This document shows positions 17,055-25,787 of a stretch of 64,000 bases of DNA, piece after piece. The number at the start of each line of letters is the position of its first letter. Position 1 is the first letter of the stretch. The notes under the pieces were generated by a model. The model saw only the letters and a program-made list of their open reading frames with translations, did not search any database and was not told the origin of the DNA. Position numbers and translations under genes: made by a program. Origin of the DNA: Thalassolituus sp034111725 (GTDB taxonomy: Bacteria > Pseudomonadota > Gammaproteobacteria > Pseudomonadales > Oceanobacteraceae); the NCBI RefSeq assembly GCF_034111725.1, contig NZ_JAWUWR010000033.1, positions 51,634 through 115,633 of the forward strand. The letters are read 5' to 3'.

Positions 17055-20000
17055 ATGCCATCTACTTCTCAAGCTCTGCGCAACGACATACGCCAGCACT
17101 ATCTGGCCGATGAAGTTGCCACGCTAACACGCATTATTGCTGCCTCGAACTTCAGCGCCGACGATCGCGCACAAGCCTCGACCTTAGCCGCCGAGCTGGT
17201 ACGCCAAGTGCGTGCCGCAAGTCGCCCAAGCATGATGGAAAACTTTCTTGCAGAGTATGGTCTATCCACTCGCGAAGGGGTGGCATTGATGTGCTTGGCC
17301 GAAGCCTTACTGCGAGTGCCGGATAGCACCACCATTGATGCGCTGATCGAAGACAAAGTAGCCTACGGCGAATGGCGCGAGCATTTAGGTCACTCCGCTT
17401 CATCGCTGGTGAACAGCTCCACTTGGGCTTTAATGCTCACGGGCAAATTGATTGTGCCATCCAGCGACAAAGGCATTACTTCAACGTTAAAGTCTTTAGT
17501 AAAGCGCTTGGGTGAGCCGGTTATTCGTGTCGCCGTGGGCCAAGCCATGACCGAACTTGGGCGCCAGTTCGTACTCGGGCGCAACATCAAAGAAGCCACC
17601 AAACAAGCCGGTAAACTCGAAAGCCAAGGCTATACCTATTCCTACGATATGCTAGGTGAAGCGGCACGCACGCAAGCCGATGCCGACGATTATTTCAAAG
17701 ACTACAGCAGCGCCATCAAAACCCTAGCCCCTCTGTGTACTCACGATCTTATCGCCGATAACCCTGGGATTTCCGTTAAGCTCTCCGCACTCCATCCACG
17801 CTACGAATTCGCCAAGCGCGAGCGCGTGATGGATGAGTTAGTTGAACAAACACGCAAACTCGCGCACCAAGCCGCAGAAGCGAATATGGGCTTCAATATT
17901 GATGCCGAAGAAGCGGATCGCCTTGATCTCTCGCTCGATATCATCGAAGCCGTGCTCAGTGACCCTAAGCTCAAAGACTGGAATGGTTTTGGCGTTGTGG
18001 TTCAGGCTTTTGGGCAGCGTGCAGGCTTTGTCATTGAATGGCTCTACAAGCTGGCTAAGCGCCTTGATCGTCGCATCATGGTGCGTTTGGTGAAAGGTGC
18101 CTACTGGGATGCCGAGATCAAACGCGCACAAACCCTTGGCCTCGATGGCTTTCCGGTTTACACACGCAAAGTACACTCAGATATTTCCTATCTTGCCTGC
18201 GCTGAAAAACTACTCGGCATGACCGACCGTATTTATCCGCAATTTGCTACTCACAATGCACACTCCATGGCCGCCGTATTAACCATGGCGCGTGGCGTTA
18301 ATCGCGATGCCTTTGAGTTCCAGCGCTTACACGGCATGGGGGAATCGCTGCACGACATGGTTCACGCCATGGAGAAAACCCGCTGCCGCATTTATGCACC
18401 CGTCGGCGAACACAAAGATTTGCTCGCCTATTTGGTCCGTCGGTTACTCGAAAACGGTGCCAACAGCTCCTTTGTGAATCAGATTGTCGACACCCGTATC
18501 GCGCCTGAAACCATCGCCAAAGATCCATTTGGCTTAGTCGCCGAGTTGGGAATAAGCCCAAGTAGCGTTATTACACTACCCAGTGCGCTTTATGGTGCCG
18601 GTCGCCCCAATGCGCGTGGCTTTGATATCACTCACCCCGATGTTGTGGCACAACTCAACAAAGAACGTAATGCTTTCCGAGAGCATCAATGGCGTGCACA
18701 ACCCATGATCGCCGGAGCGGAGAGCCAAGGTAATGAGCGCACAATCATGCGCAATCCCGCAGCGCCCGATGATGTGGTTGGCTATGTTACCAGCGCTGCC
18801 CCTGAAGATATCGAACGTGCGATAGCCAGCGCGCGCAAAGGCTTTAGCGCTTGGGCGGCAAACGCACCAGAGGAGCGTGCTGCAATACTCGATCGCGTCG
18901 CCGATCTCTATGAAAAACACACACCTGAACTATTTGCCTTAGCCACCCGTGAAGCCGGTAAAACCCTAGCGGACGCCGTGGGGGAAGTGCGCGAAGCCGT
19001 CGATTTTGCTCGCTACTACGCGCAACAATTACGGTTACTACAAACCGATGCCACCGCCGCCGAATTAACGCCGCGTGGAGTTATCACCTGTATCTCGCCG
19101 TGGAACTTTCCGCTGGCGATTTTTACCGGCCAAATCCTCGCCACGATTGCCGCCGGTAATGCGGTATTGGCGAAACCGGCAGATCAAACTCCGTTGATTG
19201 CTGCCCGTGCGGTAGAACTCATGCACGAAGCGGGTGTGCCGAAAGACATAGTACAACTGCTACCCGGCAGCGGCCCTAAGGTCGGCGGGCCTCTCACCAG
19301 CGATGCCCGTATCGACGGTGTTTGCTTTACTGGTTCAACCATCACCGCCACCACCATTAATCGTGCAATGGCGAAAACCATGGCGGCAGATGCTCCCTTA
19401 GTAGCCGAAACCGGTGGTCTAAACGCCATGGTGGTCGATTCCACCGCGCTGCCAGAGCAGGTCGTGCGCGATGTTTTAGCCTCATCTTTCCAAAGTGCGG
19501 GTCAACGCTGTTCAGCCCTACGTATTTTGTACGTACAAGAAGATATCGCCGATAACCTTCTGCACATGTTGTACGGCGCTATGGACGAACTCGAACTGGG
19601 TAACCCTTGGGATTTGACCACGGATGTCGGCCCTGTGATTGATGATATCGCCAAGAATCGCATCGAAGCCTACTGCCAAGAACGCTCTAAGAATGGCCAA
19701 ATATTGAAGAAATTGCGCGTACCAGCACAAGGACGTTTTGTCGCCCCAACGGTTATTCGCGTTAACGGCATTGAAGATATGGAAGAAGAAATCTTTGGTC
19801 CTGTACTGCATATCGCCACCTTTAGCGCTAAGAATATCGACAAGGTTATTGATGCGATTAACGACCGTGGCTACGGCCTAACGTTTGGCCTGCAAACCCG
19901 TATGGATACACGTGTTGAAGCCATTACCAAACGTATTCGTGTGGGCAATACCTACGTTAACCGCAATCAAATCGGTGCCATTGTTGGCTCACAACCTTTT

Positions 20001-20696
20001 GGTGGCGAAGGATTATCGGGTACCGGACCAAAAGCCGGCGGCCCCGAATACCTGCGACGCTTTATGGCGCGCAAGCAAGAAGCGCAGGTTAAAACGCCCA
20101 AAGGCGCGAAAGTGACCGCCGCTGCGATTAGCCAAGCAATCACGATGGCCAAACAGCTAGCGCAAGAAATTCCCGATAGCGTCAGCGAAGCCAGGGTTAG
20201 TGCGTTGTTTCAGTCACTCGGCATGAGTGCCCCGCGCTTACCAGCAAAAGTGAGCGATATGCCGGGACCAACTGGTGAGATGAACCGACTGTCTGTACAT
20301 GCACGCGGTGTGATCTTGTGCCTTGGCCCAGACGCCAACACCGCACTACGCCAAGCTTCTTGGGCGCTGGCAACCGGCAATGCCGTCGTCGTTATTGCTC
20401 CCGATGTCGAGAAAGAACTGGCCAAGACGGGGCATCAACCTTTACCTATCGTTGCGCTCGACGGCATTGCCGAACCAAAAGCTCTTAGCTCATGCGATGG
20501 CTTTGCCGCCGTTGCTTGCAATGCTGAAGCGTCGTTGCAGCAGCAATACCGAATCGCGTTATCCGAACGCCAAGGCATTTTGCTACCGCTGATCAACGAG
20601 CTCGATCAGCCCGAGCGTTATCAAATTGAACGTCACCTGTGTATCGACACCACCGCAGCTGGCGGCAACGCCAGCCTCATTGCTGCAGCTGAATAA
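17055..20696 (+). CDS. putA: bifunctional proline dehydrogenase / glutamate-semialdehyde dehydrogenase
   Basis: PutA oxidises proline to glutamate: an FAD-dependent proline dehydrogenase domain first (MVRLVKGAYWDAEIK at about 345), then an NAD-dependent aldehyde dehydrogenase. The ALDH part shows CISPWNFPLAIFTGQ, AETGGLNAMV (catalytic Glu) and SAGQRCSALR with the catalytic Cys at about residue 819. A C-terminal ALDH-superfamily-like domain brings the total to 1213 residues. The N-terminal ribbon-helix-helix DNA-binding domain of E. coli PutA is absent, so it is not a self-repressor. The start at 17055 has GGAG 6 nt before it; an ATG at 17051 is out of frame and too close. Confidence 0.96.
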   Translation: MPSTSQALRNDIRQHYLADEVATLTRIIAASNFSADDRAQASTLAAELVRQVRAASRPSMMENFLAEYGLSTREGVALMCLAEALLRVPDSTTIDALIEDKVAYGEWREHLGHSASSLVNSSTWALMLTGKLIVPSSDKGITSTLKSLVKRLGEPVIRVAVGQAMTELGRQFVLGRNIKEATKQAGKLESQGYTYSYDMLGEAARTQADADDYFKDYSSAIKTLAPLCTHDLIADNPGISVKLSALHPRYEFAKRERVMDELVEQTRKLAHQAAEANMGFNIDAEEADRLDLSLDIIEAVLSDPKLKDWNGFGVVVQAFGQRAGFVIEWLYKLAKRLDRRIMVRLVKGAYWDAEIKRAQTLGLDGFPVYTRKVHSDISYLACAEKLLGMTDRIYPQFATHNAHSMAAVLTMARGVNRDAFEFQRLHGMGESLHDMVHAMEKTRCRIYAPVGEHKDLLAYLVRRLLENGANSSFVNQIVDTRIAPETIAKDPFGLVAELGISPSSVITLPSALYGAGRPNARGFDITHPDVVAQLNKERNAFREHQWRAQPMIAGAESQGNERTIMRNPAAPDDVVGYVTSAAPEDIERAIASARKGFSAWAANAPEERAAILDRVADLYEKHTPELFALATREAGKTLADAVGEVREAVDFARYYAQQLRLLQTDATAAELTPRGVITCISPWNFPLAIFTGQILATIAAGNAVLAKPADQTPLIAARAVELMHEAGVPKDIVQLLPGSGPKVGGPLTSDARIDGVCFTGSTITATTINRAMAKTMAADAPLVAETGGLNAMVVDSTALPEQVVRDVLASSFQSAGQRCSALRILYVQEDIADNLLHMLYGAMDELELGNPWDLTTDVGPVIDDIAKNRIEAYCQERSKNGQILKKLRVPAQGRFVAPTVIRVNGIEDMEEEIFGPVLHIATFSAKNIDKVIDAINDRGYGLTFGLQTRMDTRVEAITKRIRVGNTYVNRNQIGAIVGSQPFGGEGLSGTGPKAGGPEYLRRFMARKQEAQVKTPKGAKVTAAAISQAITMAKQLAQEIPDSVSEARVSALFQSLGMSAPRLPAKVSDMPGPTGEMNRLSVHARGVILCLGPDANTALRQASWALATGNAVVVIAPDVEKELAKTGHQPLPIVALDGIAEPKALSSCDGFAAVACNAEASLQQQYRIALSERQGILLPLINELDQPERYQIERHLCIDTTAAGGNASLIAAAE

Positions 20697-20730
20697 AAGT
20701 AACCAACAGACCAAAAAGAAAGAGGGACTT

Positions 20731-21840
20731 ATGAAATATTCAAAACCAAAAGCACCTAGCGTATTGGCTGGTATTAATCCGGTTAAACCATTATTAATCG
20801 CCATGCTGGGCGCAAGCCCTATCGTAGCGATGGCATCACCAGCCGTGAGCGGCGGCATATGGTTTAACTATGCCTACGAAACCGACTCTGATCGCGACGA
20901 AGAAAGCTTAGGCACCTTAGGTGATGAAGCGGTCATCTTATATTTTGACGACCAGCGTGAAGGATCACCAATATCCCTATCCGCTGAAGTACGTTATGGG
21001 CCGGGGTCGTTTACCCGTTCTAGCAGCAACTCAACAAGCGATAACTTCGGCCTACACAAAGCCTGGATTGGTTATCAGCTCAACGAAGAAAGCAGCTTAA
21101 AACTTGGTAAAAGCCAAGTACCTTTCGGTTGGAAGAACTCTAACTTTTGGCCTGGGGATGCCCTCATGGGTGGCTATGGCGACCAGATGGATGTAGGTAT
21201 CAAATACACCGCCATGCGCGATGGTTTGAACTACAACTTAGCCTACTATCATGCCGATGACTGGGGTAAAACCAGCACAGATACCATGGATGACAACGGC
21301 CACTGGGGCTCATCTACCACCTATCGCAAAGTGCAAACCCTCGTTGCCGATGCCGCCTTCAACGTCAGCTCAGGGCAACAAGTCGGCGCCTCGGTGCAAG
21401 CCGGTAAACTGCAAGACCTGACCGGTGTCGATGTCACCAATCCAGTGGATGGCAATCACTCCGCATTGGCGGTTTATTACAAGGGCGATTTCGATAAGCT
21501 CAGCGTTAAAGGGCAGTATACGGTTACTAAGCGCTCACTACCGAACGACTACGCCGCAGCCATTAGTCTTGATGAAGTTAAAAATGACCGCGCCGCGCTA
21601 GAGCTATCGTGGACCCAAGGTAACTACTTTTTTTACCTAGATGCCAACTGGGCAATGCCGAATACCGACGGCAATAATGCCGATACCGTGGCCGCCTATT
21701 TACCGGGCGTGAGCTACAACTACGGCCCTGGTTGGGTCTATCTCGAATACCTCACCCAAGACGGTGGTATAGATGCCAACGGCATGGTCACAGAAGGTGA
21801 TTACGAAGCGATTTACGCAACCATTGATTACTACTTCTAA
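20731..21840 (+). CDS. outer-membrane porin, beta-barrel
   Basis: The 369-residue protein has an extended, atypically long signal region ending MLGASPIVAMASPA, then alternating hydrophobic strands and the C-terminal YATIDYYF, whose final Phe is the outer-membrane insertion signal. Sequence such as LHKAWIGYQLNEESSLKLGKSQVPFGW resembles the phosphate-selective porin O/P and related anion-porin group. It starts 34 bp after putA with an AGAGGGA Shine-Dalgarno, so it may be co-transcribed; a role in proline or amino-acid entry is only inferred from that position. Confidence 0.82.
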   Translation: MKYSKPKAPSVLAGINPVKPLLIAMLGASPIVAMASPAVSGGIWFNYAYETDSDRDEESLGTLGDEAVILYFDDQREGSPISLSAEVRYGPGSFTRSSSNSTSDNFGLHKAWIGYQLNEESSLKLGKSQVPFGWKNSNFWPGDALMGGYGDQMDVGIKYTAMRDGLNYNLAYYHADDWGKTSTDTMDDNGHWGSSTTYRKVQTLVADAAFNVSSGQQVGASVQAGKLQDLTGVDVTNPVDGNHSALAVYYKGDFDKLSVKGQYTVTKRSLPNDYAAAISLDEVKNDRAALELSWTQGNYFFYLDANWAMPNTDGNNADTVAAYLPGVSYNYGPGWVYLEYLTQDGGIDANGMVTEGDYEAIYATIDYYF

Positions 21841-21860
21841 GCGCTGCGCTAAGCAACATT

Positions 21861-21885
21861 CAGGCAGCTTCGGCTGCCTTTATTA
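21861..21885 (+). terminator. Rho-independent terminator after the porin
   Basis: AGGCAGC-TTCG-GCTGCCT is a 7-bp stem with a UUCG tetraloop, followed by TTTATTATAT. Confidence 0.85.
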
Positions 21886-21991
21886 TATGGCTACTGTTAT
21901 TAAGGCTGGCCTCCACAGACCTTGAGTTAGCCCGCCGTTGTCGGTTACAACTATCTGATGTATTCACTCATCTTCTAGTAGGAGCGCTGCC

Positions 21992-22822
21992 ATGGCGACT
22001 ATCGCCGAATCGGCACATCAAAATATTGAAGTGCGTAAAATGGACTTCGCTTTCGATGCCATCGACAAAATGGATTGGTATCGTAACAACCCCTTTATGA
22101 CAGCGTTCATGACGGTGCTATCGGGTACCTTTCCATCGGGCGAGCAAATGTTCATTGAATCGGTTAGAGCCTTCAAAGATAAGGTGACCGATCCCCAATT
22201 GCTGCAAGATATCCAAGACTTCACTCGCCAAGAAGCGCACCACACCAATCAGCACAAGCTCGCCAACCTAAAGCTACAATCCTTGGGCTGGAATGCACTA
22301 GCCATTGAGAAGCGAGTTGAACGAGCCATCGGGTTTCTAAACAGCAAACGCTCAGCTAGAGAGCGCTTAGCGGCAACAGTATGCCTTGAACATATTACTG
22401 CCATCGTAGCGGAGTATGTGCTCACTTACCCCGAACAGCTCGACGACATGCATCCAGCGGTGAAAAACCTACTGATCTGGCACGCCATTGAAGAGATAGA
22501 ACATAAAGCCGTAGCGTTTGACGTATACATGAGCACCGGCGGTAGCCGTAAGATGCTAACGCGGGTTATGCGCACCGTAGCCATCTTCTTTCCTATGCTC
22601 AGCTTCGCTCGTACTTTCTATTTATTGTTTAACGCCCGCCGCATGCCGAGCTGGGCACATATAAAAGATGCCTATGCGGCGCTGTTCAGCGAAACCGGTT
22701 TATTTACCTGTATCAAAGGCCCGTTTAAAGACTTCTACTGCGAAGACTTCCATCCTAACGACCACGACAACCGAGCGCTGGTTGAAAAGTGGAAGACCGA
22801 AATTGAGGCTTATAAGGCCTAA
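21992..22822 (+). CDS. COG3687 metal-dependent protein, copy A
   Basis: This 276-residue protein belongs to the family annotated as predicted metal-dependent hydrolase (PF10118). The residues that stand out are Glu51/Glu56, an ExxH (Glu81, His84), EHITAI, and a second ExxH in WHAIEEIEHKA. That is the spacing of a helical di-iron centre rather than of a classical hydrolase. A paralogue with the same motifs is at 36579-37421. The RBS AGTAGGAG is strong. The substrate is unknown. No partner gene is obvious. Confidence 0.82.
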   Translation: MATIAESAHQNIEVRKMDFAFDAIDKMDWYRNNPFMTAFMTVLSGTFPSGEQMFIESVRAFKDKVTDPQLLQDIQDFTRQEAHHTNQHKLANLKLQSLGWNALAIEKRVERAIGFLNSKRSARERLAATVCLEHITAIVAEYVLTYPEQLDDMHPAVKNLLIWHAIEEIEHKAVAFDVYMSTGGSRKMLTRVMRTVAIFFPMLSFARTFYLLFNARRMPSWAHIKDAYAALFSETGLFTCIKGPFKDFYCEDFHPNDHDNRALVEKWKTEIEAYKA

Positions 22823-22868
22823 ATGAGCCGAATAACGCATTTAATCGGCTCATCTGGTGAGCCGATTA
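22823..22868. terminator. two overlapping, mutually exclusive hairpins
   Basis: ATGAGCCGA (22823-22831) pairs with TCGGCTCAT (22845-22853). Alternatively TTAATCGGCTCA (22841-22852) pairs with TGAGCCGATTAA (22857-22868). No U-run follows. It begins at the stop codon of the upstream gene and probably acts as a 3' end structure. Confidence 0.5.
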
Positions 22869-22888
22869 ATGGGTAACAATTGATTTAA

Positions 22889-23191
22889 TTATCGCTGCCT
22901 AGTCGAACGAACCGACACCAAAGGCGTGAAATACAAAAGATAAATAGTGGCCAATATAGTTATTGAAGAAACACCAGCCACACTAATCTCGCTCGCTATT
23001 AAAATAATTAAATAATAAGGGAATATTAGAAGCCCAATATACCAGGGCACGATAATCATAAATGGAAGTCCATTTCCATGCCGATAATGTAGCTTGCAAT
23101 AAGGGCAGCATGCGCGCTCTAACGAAATAATCCCTAGACGATTTCGCATACTTTTATGGCATCTAACACATTTATTGAAGGTGATTTCCAT
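22889..23191 (-). CDS. small zinc-ribbon membrane protein
   Basis: I recognise no named family in this 100-residue protein. The N-terminal third has CVRC (Cys8, Cys11) and CCPYC (Cys28, 29, 32), a zinc-ribbon spacing. Two hydrophobic helices follow at about 44-66 and 70-92. The Shine-Dalgarno AAGGAAAGG fits the ATG at 23191, which supports it as a real gene. It is visibly AT-richer than its neighbours. The zinc end is probably cytoplasmic. Confidence 0.65.
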   Translation of the reverse strand: MEITFNKCVRCHKSMRNRLGIISLERACCPYCKLHYRHGNGLPFMIIVPWYIGLLIFPYYLIILIASEISVAGVSSITILATIYLLYFTPLVSVRSTRQR

Positions 23192-23217
23192 ATACCTTTC
23201 CTTGGATATTCCTAAGC

Positions 23218-23255
23218 AAAAAGCCCCGATTAACGTGAATTAATCGGGGCTTTTT
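23218..23255. terminator. bidirectional terminator downstream of gyrB
   Basis: AAGCCCCGATTAA and TTAATCGGGGCTT form a 13-bp perfect stem flanked by an A-run and a T-run. On the minus strand it ends gyrB. Confidence 0.9.
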
Positions 23256-23270
23256 ATTCACCAACTCAGA

Positions 23271-25694
23271 TTAGAAATCTAAGTTCGCTACGTTCAACGC
23301 ATTCGCTTCAATAAAGGCACGACGCGGTTCTACTTCGTCACCCATAAGCGTGGTAAACATCTTATCGGCACCTACGGCGTCGTCGATGGTTACTTGCAGC
23401 ATGCGGCGTGTTTCTGGGTCCATGGTGGTTTCCCATAGCTGGCTTGGGTTCATTTCGCCCAGTCCTTTATAACGCTGGATGTTGAAGCCTTTTTTCGCTT
23501 CAGACAGTAACCATTGCACGGCATCCCAGAAATCGACGATTGGGTGAACACGTTCGCCACGTTGGATGTAGGCAGTGCTATCCAAGGTGTCGCGCAGCAT
23601 TTCACTCATAGTCGCGAGTTTGTTGTAACCGCTACCGCCGAAGAAGTCTTTATCCAGCAGGTATTCACGCGCCATACCGTGGGTAATGACTTTAATTTCG
23701 ACGTTGTAGTTATTGCGTTCGCTGTCTTTTAGTACGGCCACTTCGAAGTGGCTACCGCTGCGACCAGCGTCTGGGAGGACAGCTGAGAGCTTTTCGGTCC
23801 AATCCTTAACCATCGCCTCACTTTCAAGGTCGGCAGGGCTTAGGCGCGGAAGAGTGACCATCTGGTGCAGCACTTCGCCTGGCACTAGGTTCGACATACG
23901 CTTGACGGTTTCTTGCGCGGCACGATACTGAGCAACGATTTCAGCAAAGGCGATATCGGTAATCGCTGGCGCTTCGGCACTTGGGTGCAGCGCTGCTTTT
24001 TCCAATGCGATATGAGTTAGGTAGCTCTCCATCGCTTCTTCGTCTTTGATGTACTGCTCTTGCTTGCCGCGTTTGATTTTGTACAACGGCGGCTGAGCAA
24101 TGTAGATGTGCCCGCGTTCGATGATCTCTGGCATTTGACGGAAGAAGAAGGTCAACAGCAGCGTACGAATGTGCGCACCGTCGACGTCGGCATCGGTCAT
24201 GATGATGATGCGGTGATAACGCAGTTTGTCAGGGTTAAATTCTTCGCGGCCAATGCCACAACCCAATGCGGTAATCAGGGTGCCTACTTCAGCGGATGAA
24301 ATCATCTTGTCGAAGCGTGCTTTTTCAACGTTAAGGATCTTACCTTTTAACGGTAGGATCGCTTGGTTCCGGCGGTCACGGCCCTGCTTCGCAGAACCGC
24401 CCGCAGAGTCCCCTTCCACTAGGTACACTTCAGATAGGGCTGGGTCTTTCTCTTGGCAATCGGCGAGTTTACCCGGCAAACCAGCGATATCGAGAGCGCC
24501 TTTTCGGCGAGTCATTTCGCGAGCTTTACGGGCTGCTTCACGCGCGCGTGCTGCATCGACCATTTTGCCAACCAATTCTTTGGCTTGTTGCGGGAATTCA
24601 AGCAAGTATTCTGAGAACAAACGCCCCATTTCTTGCTCTACCGCTGGCTTCACTTCACTGGAGACCAGTTTGTCTTTGGTTTGCGAGCTGAACTTAGGAT
24701 CAGGTACTTTTACCGAGATAATTGCGGTCAAACCTTCACGAGCGTCATCACCCGTGGTCGCCACTTTGTGTTTCTTGGCTAGGCCTTCTTTCTCGATGTA
24801 GGTATTCAAAGTACGCGTAAGTGCGGCACGGAAACCAGCCAAGTGGCTGCCACCGTCGCGCTGCGGAATGTTGTTGGTATAGCAGTAGATGTTTTCTTGG
24901 AAGCCATCGTTCCACTGCATCGCCACTTCTACGCCAATGCCATCGTTGGCTTCGTCGCGCTGAACGTTGAAGTGAAACACGTCGTTCACAACGGTTTTGC
25001 CTTCGTTCAGGTAGTTAACAAAGGTCGCCAAACCACCTTGGAATTCGAACAAGTCTTCGCGGTCGCTGCGCTCATCTTTCAGGTGAATACGCACACCTGA
25101 GTTCAAGAATGACAATTCGCGCAGACGCTTAGCTAGGTAGTCGTAGCTGAATTCAGTTTTAGTGAAGGTCAGCTTGGACGGCAGAAAGGTCACCATGGTG
25201 CCTTTCGTTGTACTAACACCGACTTCTTTCAGTGGGTAATCAGGCACGCCGTGCGTATATTCTTGCTCGTATAACTTACCGCCACGACGAATGGTCAGCT
25301 TTAGCTTTTCAGACAGTGCGTTTACAACTGAAACACCCACACCGTGCAGACCGCCGGATACTTTGTAGGAGTTATCATCGAACTTACCGCCCGCGTGCAG
25401 TACGGTTAAGATAACTTCTGCAGCCGACACGCCTTCTTCTTCGTGCAGCTCAGTAGGAATACCACGGCCGTTATCGGATACCGATACTGAGTTATCCGGA
25501 TGAATCACAACATCAACGGAATCACAGTGACCAGCCAAGGCTTCATCAATGGAGTTATCCACGACCTCGAACACCATGTGATGCAGGCCTGTGCCATCGT
25601 CTGTATCGCCAATGTACATCCCTGGTCTTTTACGTACGGCATCCAACCCTTTTAGGACTTTAATACTCGACGAGTCGTAAATCTGCTCACTCAT
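23271..25694 (-). CDS. gyrB: DNA gyrase subunit B
   Basis: GyrB is the ATPase subunit of gyrase, which introduces negative supercoils. The 807-residue protein shows the GHKL ATP-binding motifs (DNGRGIPTELH, GGLHGVGVSVVNALS) in the N-terminal part. The Toprim motif is EGDSAGGSAKQGRDR, with TDADVDGAHIRTLLLTFFFR and the C-terminal QRYKGLGEMNP. It is the last gene of the dnaA-dnaN-recF-gyrB series and is transcribed away from oriC. A 93-bp gap separates it from recF. Confidence 0.97.
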   Translation of the reverse strand: MSEQIYDSSSIKVLKGLDAVRKRPGMYIGDTDDGTGLHHMVFEVVDNSIDEALAGHCDSVDVVIHPDNSVSVSDNGRGIPTELHEEEGVSAAEVILTVLHAGGKFDDNSYKVSGGLHGVGVSVVNALSEKLKLTIRRGGKLYEQEYTHGVPDYPLKEVGVSTTKGTMVTFLPSKLTFTKTEFSYDYLAKRLRELSFLNSGVRIHLKDERSDREDLFEFQGGLATFVNYLNEGKTVVNDVFHFNVQRDEANDGIGVEVAMQWNDGFQENIYCYTNNIPQRDGGSHLAGFRAALTRTLNTYIEKEGLAKKHKVATTGDDAREGLTAIISVKVPDPKFSSQTKDKLVSSEVKPAVEQEMGRLFSEYLLEFPQQAKELVGKMVDAARAREAARKAREMTRRKGALDIAGLPGKLADCQEKDPALSEVYLVEGDSAGGSAKQGRDRRNQAILPLKGKILNVEKARFDKMISSAEVGTLITALGCGIGREEFNPDKLRYHRIIIMTDADVDGAHIRTLLLTFFFRQMPEIIERGHIYIAQPPLYKIKRGKQEQYIKDEEAMESYLTHIALEKAALHPSAEAPAITDIAFAEIVAQYRAAQETVKRMSNLVPGEVLHQMVTLPRLSPADLESEAMVKDWTEKLSAVLPDAGRSGSHFEVAVLKDSERNNYNVEIKVITHGMAREYLLDKDFFGGSGYNKLATMSEMLRDTLDSTAYIQRGERVHPIVDFWDAVQWLLSEAKKGFNIQRYKGLGEMNPSQLWETTMDPETRRMLQVTIDDAVGADKMFTTLMGDEVEPRRAFIEANALNVANLDF

Positions 25695-25787
25695 TCGTGG
25701 TGTTCCTCATAATTAATTCGGTGCTCTAGCGTCTATCGTATTGCGCTAGATATCTGCCCGCTTGCGCGTGTTCCTACAAAATGAGCT

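Noticed and set aside
17051..17113. ATG at 17051 as an alternative putA start or leader peptide
   Set aside because: It is in another frame, stops after 20 codons, and its spacing to GGAG is only two bases. The ATG at 17055 fits the family.
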